Shown one piece after another: positions 61,336 to 64,000 of a stretch of DNA of 64,000 bases. The notes beneath the pieces were generated by a model. The model saw only the letters and a list, made by a program, of their open reading frames with translations, did no database searches and had not been told where the DNA came from. The stretch's first letter is position 1. Each line of letters starts with the position of its first letter. Origin of the DNA: Pseudoalteromonas luteoviolacea S2607 (lineage in GTDB: Bacteria > Pseudomonadota > Gammaproteobacteria > Enterobacterales > Alteromonadaceae); contig NZ_AUXV01000056.1 in assembly GCF_001625575.1 (NCBI RefSeq), forward strand, positions 62,001 through 126,000. The letters are read 5' to 3'. The translations under genes and the position numbers were made by a program.

Positions 61336-62354
61336 GCGCAGTAAGTTCAAATACTCAGGGCGCTCAGCCTGCACTTCTATCCATAGATAATATTTACTTG
61401 TTAATTGGGTTTGTTGTTTTATTTTTAGTCGTCAAAACTTTGCAAGACAAAAACCACCCAAAACGTTTAACCACAGCATTATTTTGGATGCTTTTTGGTA
61501 ATGTATTCTTATTTGGTGATTTATCGATCGCCTTGTTAGGTGAAACAATAACTTACCAATGGGTTGGGGTCAGTGTTTTACTTATCGCTGCGTTAGCTGG
61601 GTTGGGCCTAGTCTCGATGGGCACCTACAATATGCCAAAAGAAGATGAACTAGAGCGACATTCACAAAGCATCGGTAATAAGCTTTTTATTCCTGCAGTA
61701 CTGATCCCAATCATTACCGTAATTTGTACTTTGTTTTTGGGTGGCCTAAATATCGGTGGCGTTTTTCTTTTTGATCAAAATCACTTAACACTCGCGTCTC
61801 TCACATTAGCCTGCGGTGGAGCACTACTAGTGGCTTGGAAGTTTACATCTGGAAGTCCCGTTCAAGCACTGGGTGAATCGAGAAGACTAGTAGACTCTAT
61901 TGGTTGGGCAGCCATCCTTCCGCAAATGCTAGCTATGCTAGGCGGTGTGTTTATCGTTGCAAATACTGGCACTGCTATACAAGACATTGTAACCTTGTTT
62001 ATTTCTCCAGATAATCGCTTCATGTTGGTCGTGTTGTACTGTGTTGGTATGGCATTATTTACGATGATCATGGGTAACGCATTTGCTGCATTCCCAGTCA
62101 TGACAGCTGGTATTGCTGTACCTTTCTTAATCCATGGCCATGGAGCAAGCCCGGCACCATTAGTTGCAATTGGCATGTACTCTGGCTACTGCGGTACGCT
62201 GATGACACCTATGGCCGCTAATTTTAATATTGTCCCAGCCGCTTTGTTAGATTTAAAAGATAAATATCAAGTGATCAAGGTTCAGATCCCTACTGCAATC
62301 GCATTGTTGATTGTAAACATTTTCCTCATGTATGGAGTTATCTTTAATGACTAA
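61332..62354 (+). CDS. DUF979 membrane protein of the 5-oxoproline cluster
   Basis: This 340-residue protein has about nine membrane segments and the DUF979 pattern TMIMGNAFAAFPVMTAGIAV then MYSGYCGTLMTPMAANFNIV. It pairs with DUF969. Its stop overlaps the pcp start by eight bases. A transport role for the released 5-oxoproline is the most likely reading but is unproven. Confidence 0.8.
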   Translation: MSAVSSNTQGAQPALLSIDNIYLLIGFVVLFLVVKTLQDKNHPKRLTTALFWMLFGNVFLFGDLSIALLGETITYQWVGVSVLLIAALAGLGLVSMGTYNMPKEDELERHSQSIGNKLFIPAVLIPIITVICTLFLGGLNIGGVFLFDQNHLTLASLTLACGGALLVAWKFTSGSPVQALGESRRLVDSIGWAAILPQMLAMLGGVFIVANTGTAIQDIVTLFISPDNRFMLVVLYCVGMALFTMIMGNAFAAFPVMTAGIAVPFLIHGHGASPAPLVAIGMYSGYCGTLMTPMAANFNIVPAALLDLKDKYQVIKVQIPTAIALLIVNIFLMYGVIFND

Positions 62355-63009
62355 TGCAAATCACCCGACAGTGTTGATCACCGGCTTTGAACCATTTGGC
62401 GGTGAGAAAGTAAACCCGTCTTGGCAAGCCGTACAACAATTAGAGGGGCTTATTATCGAAGGGCACGTTGTGATCACACGAGAATTACCCTGTGAGTTTG
62501 ATACTTCCTTAGAGTCACTCTATAACAATATCGCGTTGCATGAACCCGCACTTGTTTTATGCGTTGGCCAAGCCGGAGGTAGAAGTGATATCAGTATAGA
62601 GCGCATTGCAATCAACATTAACGATGCGCGAATACAAGATAATGCAGGCCACCAGCCAATAGATACGCCTGTTGTTAAAGGTGGACCAGACGCTATTTTT
62701 GCCAAGTTGCCTATTAAACATATGCTTTGGGATTTGCATGAGAATCATATACCGGCCAGTATTTCAAATACTGCGGGTACCTATGTATGTAATCATGTTA
62801 TGTATGGCCTTTGCCACTATATTGACAATCATAAGCAAAATTTAAAGGGCGGTTTTATTCACATTCCTTATTTGCCTAGCCAAGCCGTGCACCATAACGG
62901 TGCACCAAGTATGTCTCAGTCTACTGTGATTTCCGCCCTGAAATCGATGATTTCGTCAGCCTTAAGACACGATCAGGATCTCGAAATCGCGGCAGGCACA
63001 ACACACTGA
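62347..63009 (+). CDS. pcp: pyroglutamyl-peptidase I
   Basis: This 220-residue protein is a cysteine peptidase that removes N-terminal 5-oxoproline. The signature VLITGFEPFGGEKVNPSW, the catalytic region ISNTAGTYVCNHVMYGLCHY with the active cysteine in YVCN, and the histidine in GGFIHIPYLPSQ are complete. The ATG at 62347 is preferred over an upstream ATG inside the DUF979 gene. It supplies 5-oxoproline to the PxpBC enzyme encoded upstream. Confidence 0.92.
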   Translation: MTNANHPTVLITGFEPFGGEKVNPSWQAVQQLEGLIIEGHVVITRELPCEFDTSLESLYNNIALHEPALVLCVGQAGGRSDISIERIAININDARIQDNAGHQPIDTPVVKGGPDAIFAKLPIKHMLWDLHENHIPASISNTAGTYVCNHVMYGLCHYIDNHKQNLKGGFIHIPYLPSQAVHHNGAPSMSQSTVISALKSMISSALRHDQDLEIAAGTTH

Positions 63010-63017
63010 TCCTTTCT

Positions 63018-63051
63018 AACCACTTTGGTGCAAAACCGCACTAAAGTGGTT
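63018..63051 (+). terminator. hairpin after pcp
   Basis: AACCACTTTGGTGC and GCACTAAAGTGGTT form 14-base arms with one mismatch. It ends the cluster, but the T-tract after it is poor. Confidence 0.5.
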
Positions 63052-63212
63052 ACATTCACTCCGCTTTATGTTGGTAATTTTGTATGTGACTTATGCAAAA
63101 TTTTCTGATAGTTATATCCTCTAAGCAGTAAAAATATCACCACAACAAAACTGCTGCGTCGACAGCATAACTACAAAAATACGTCATCAAACACAACAGG
63201 AATGAGGGTACT

Positions 63213-64000
63213 ATGTGTTCAATATTTGGTGTTTTAGAAATAAAAGGTTCAGCCGACAAGTTAAGATCGCAAGCTATTGAAATGTCTAAAAAGCTTAGGC
63301 ACCGAGGACCAGATTGGTCAGGTGTTTATGCAAGCGACAAAGCTATTTTAGTTCATGAGAGACTAGCAATCGTAGGGGTTGCAAGTGGCGCCCAGCCATT
63401 ATTTAACCCAGAAAAAACGCACGTTTTAGCGGTTAATGGGGAAATATACAACCATAAAGCGCTTGCAGAAACATTAAGTGTCCCTTTTGAGTTTCAAACT
63501 AAATCTGACTGCGAAATTATCTTGGCACTTTACAAGCAAAAAGGTCCTGAGTTTTTGGATGATCTAAACGGGATTTTCGCATTTTGTTTGTACGACGAAG
63601 AAAATGACGCCTACTTAATTGGTCGAGATCATATCGGTATCATTCCACTTTACACAGGTAGAGATCAGCATGGAAACTTTTATGTCGCCAGCGAGATGAA
63701 AGCACTCACGCCGATATGTACTCAAATTGAAGAGTTCCCTCCAGGACATTATTTGTATTCGAAAGAAGGTTCGTGCCATAAATACTATCAAAGAGATTGG
63801 CAAAGTTTTGAGTCGGTACAAAACAACGCTGCCAGCGCTAAAGACGTTAAAGAAGGACTCGAGTCAGCTGTCAAAAGGCAACTAATGTGTGATGTACCTT
63901 ATGGTGTTTTATTATCCGGAGGCCTAGACTCCTCTGTAATTTCAGCTATCACACAGCAGTACGCAGCAAAGCGTGTCGAAGATAATGACGCAAGCGATGC
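63213..64000 (+). CDS. asnB: asparagine synthetase B, N-terminal part (runs off the right edge)
   Basis: The first 262 residues of a glutamine-dependent asparagine synthetase are visible. The N-terminal cysteine nucleophile of the glutaminase domain is the second residue (MCSIFGVL). RHRGPDWSG, NGEIYNH and the PP-loop LLSGGLDSSV of the synthetase domain follow. GAGG lies nine bases upstream of the ATG. The C-terminal half is outside the window. Confidence 0.92.
   Translation, partial: MCSIFGVLEIKGSADKLRSQAIEMSKKLRHRGPDWSGVYASDKAILVHERLAIVGVASGAQPLFNPEKTHVLAVNGEIYNHKALAETLSVPFEFQTKSDCEIILALYKQKGPEFLDDLNGIFAFCLYDEENDAYLIGRDHIGIIPLYTGRDQHGNFYVASEMKALTPICTQIEEFPPGHYLYSKEGSCHKYYQRDWQSFESVQNNAASAKDVKEGLESAVKRQLMCDVPYGVLLSGGLDSSVISAITQQYAAKRVEDNDASD

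Noticed and set aside
1..64000. CRISPR arrays, rRNA and tRNA genes
   Set aside because: No regularly spaced direct repeats of CRISPR type and no recognisable rRNA or tRNA stretches were seen on reading the sequence; a dedicated scan was not possible.

Overview
The window looks like a chromosome segment of a marine gammaproteobacterium of the Alteromonadales, most like Pseudoalteromonas. This is inferred from gene content: secreted M17 and S9 peptidases, a periplasmic gamma-glutamyltransferase, a rhombosortase, MiaE, SIMPL and MAPEG proteins, a three-domain methionine sulfoxide reductase and a PxpBC/DUF969/DUF979/Pcp cluster. Composition is AT-rich. I found no rRNA, tRNA or CRISPR array. No database search was possible, so family calls rest on motifs, length and gene order.

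Positions 1 to about 30,214 are a Mu-like transposable prophage, probably with a long non-contractile tail. It lacks the co-linear Mu layout. The head/tail operon (gene I protease/scaffold, cement protein, major capsid, gp36, G, gp37, gp38, tail tube, frameshifted tail chaperone, tape measure) reads leftwards from 6.15 kb and leaves the window. The repressor, Ner-like, A, B, GemA and Mor block and then the lysis, terminase, portal and F operon read rightwards from 14.7 to 29.6 kb. One internal inversion, between the phage end next to F and the gene I promoter, explains this. Both late operons carry the same 24-bp upstream element exactly 76 bp before the first start codon, so they are probably the equivalents of Mu Plys and PI, switched on by the single Mor/C-type activator. 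Half-sites of the early operator overlap both elements, so the repressor may also silence late genes directly.

Three accessory blocks sit in the prophage. (a) 6.3-10.9 kb: a membrane protein, a PD-(D/E)XK nuclease fused to an EVE-like reader domain, a 441-residue protein of unknown function and a small cytosolic protein. (b) 10.95-14.2 kb: a secreted protein and a propeller-type membrane sensor with a histidine-kinase ATPase domain but no H-box; both appear co-transcribed with the phage repressor. (c) 21.2-23.1 kb: a two-gene ATPase plus HNH module matching the Septu (PtuAB) antiphage system, oriented against the phage genes. The end next to F is a 289-bp tandem duplication with three copies of a 28-bp motif ending in CCCCTTACA, the likely transposase-binding phage end.

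Positions 30.2-64 kb are ordinary host chromosome: a GNAT-like protein, MiaE, a sulfotransferase and MAPEG pair, SIMPL, a secreted cysteine-rich protein, a solute-binding protein, NAD malic enzyme, gamma-glutamyltransferase, rhombosortase, a secreted protein with seven internal repeats, a LysR/quinone-reductase pair, an S9 peptidase, a YeiH-type exporter, purEK, a TetR/small membrane protein pair with tandem palindromic operators, a diguanylate cyclase, a Fur-box-preceded PepSY/DUF3649/DUF3325 operon, the Msr fusion, a secreted leucyl aminopeptidase, the PxpBC-DUF969-DUF979-Pcp operon and the start of asnB.
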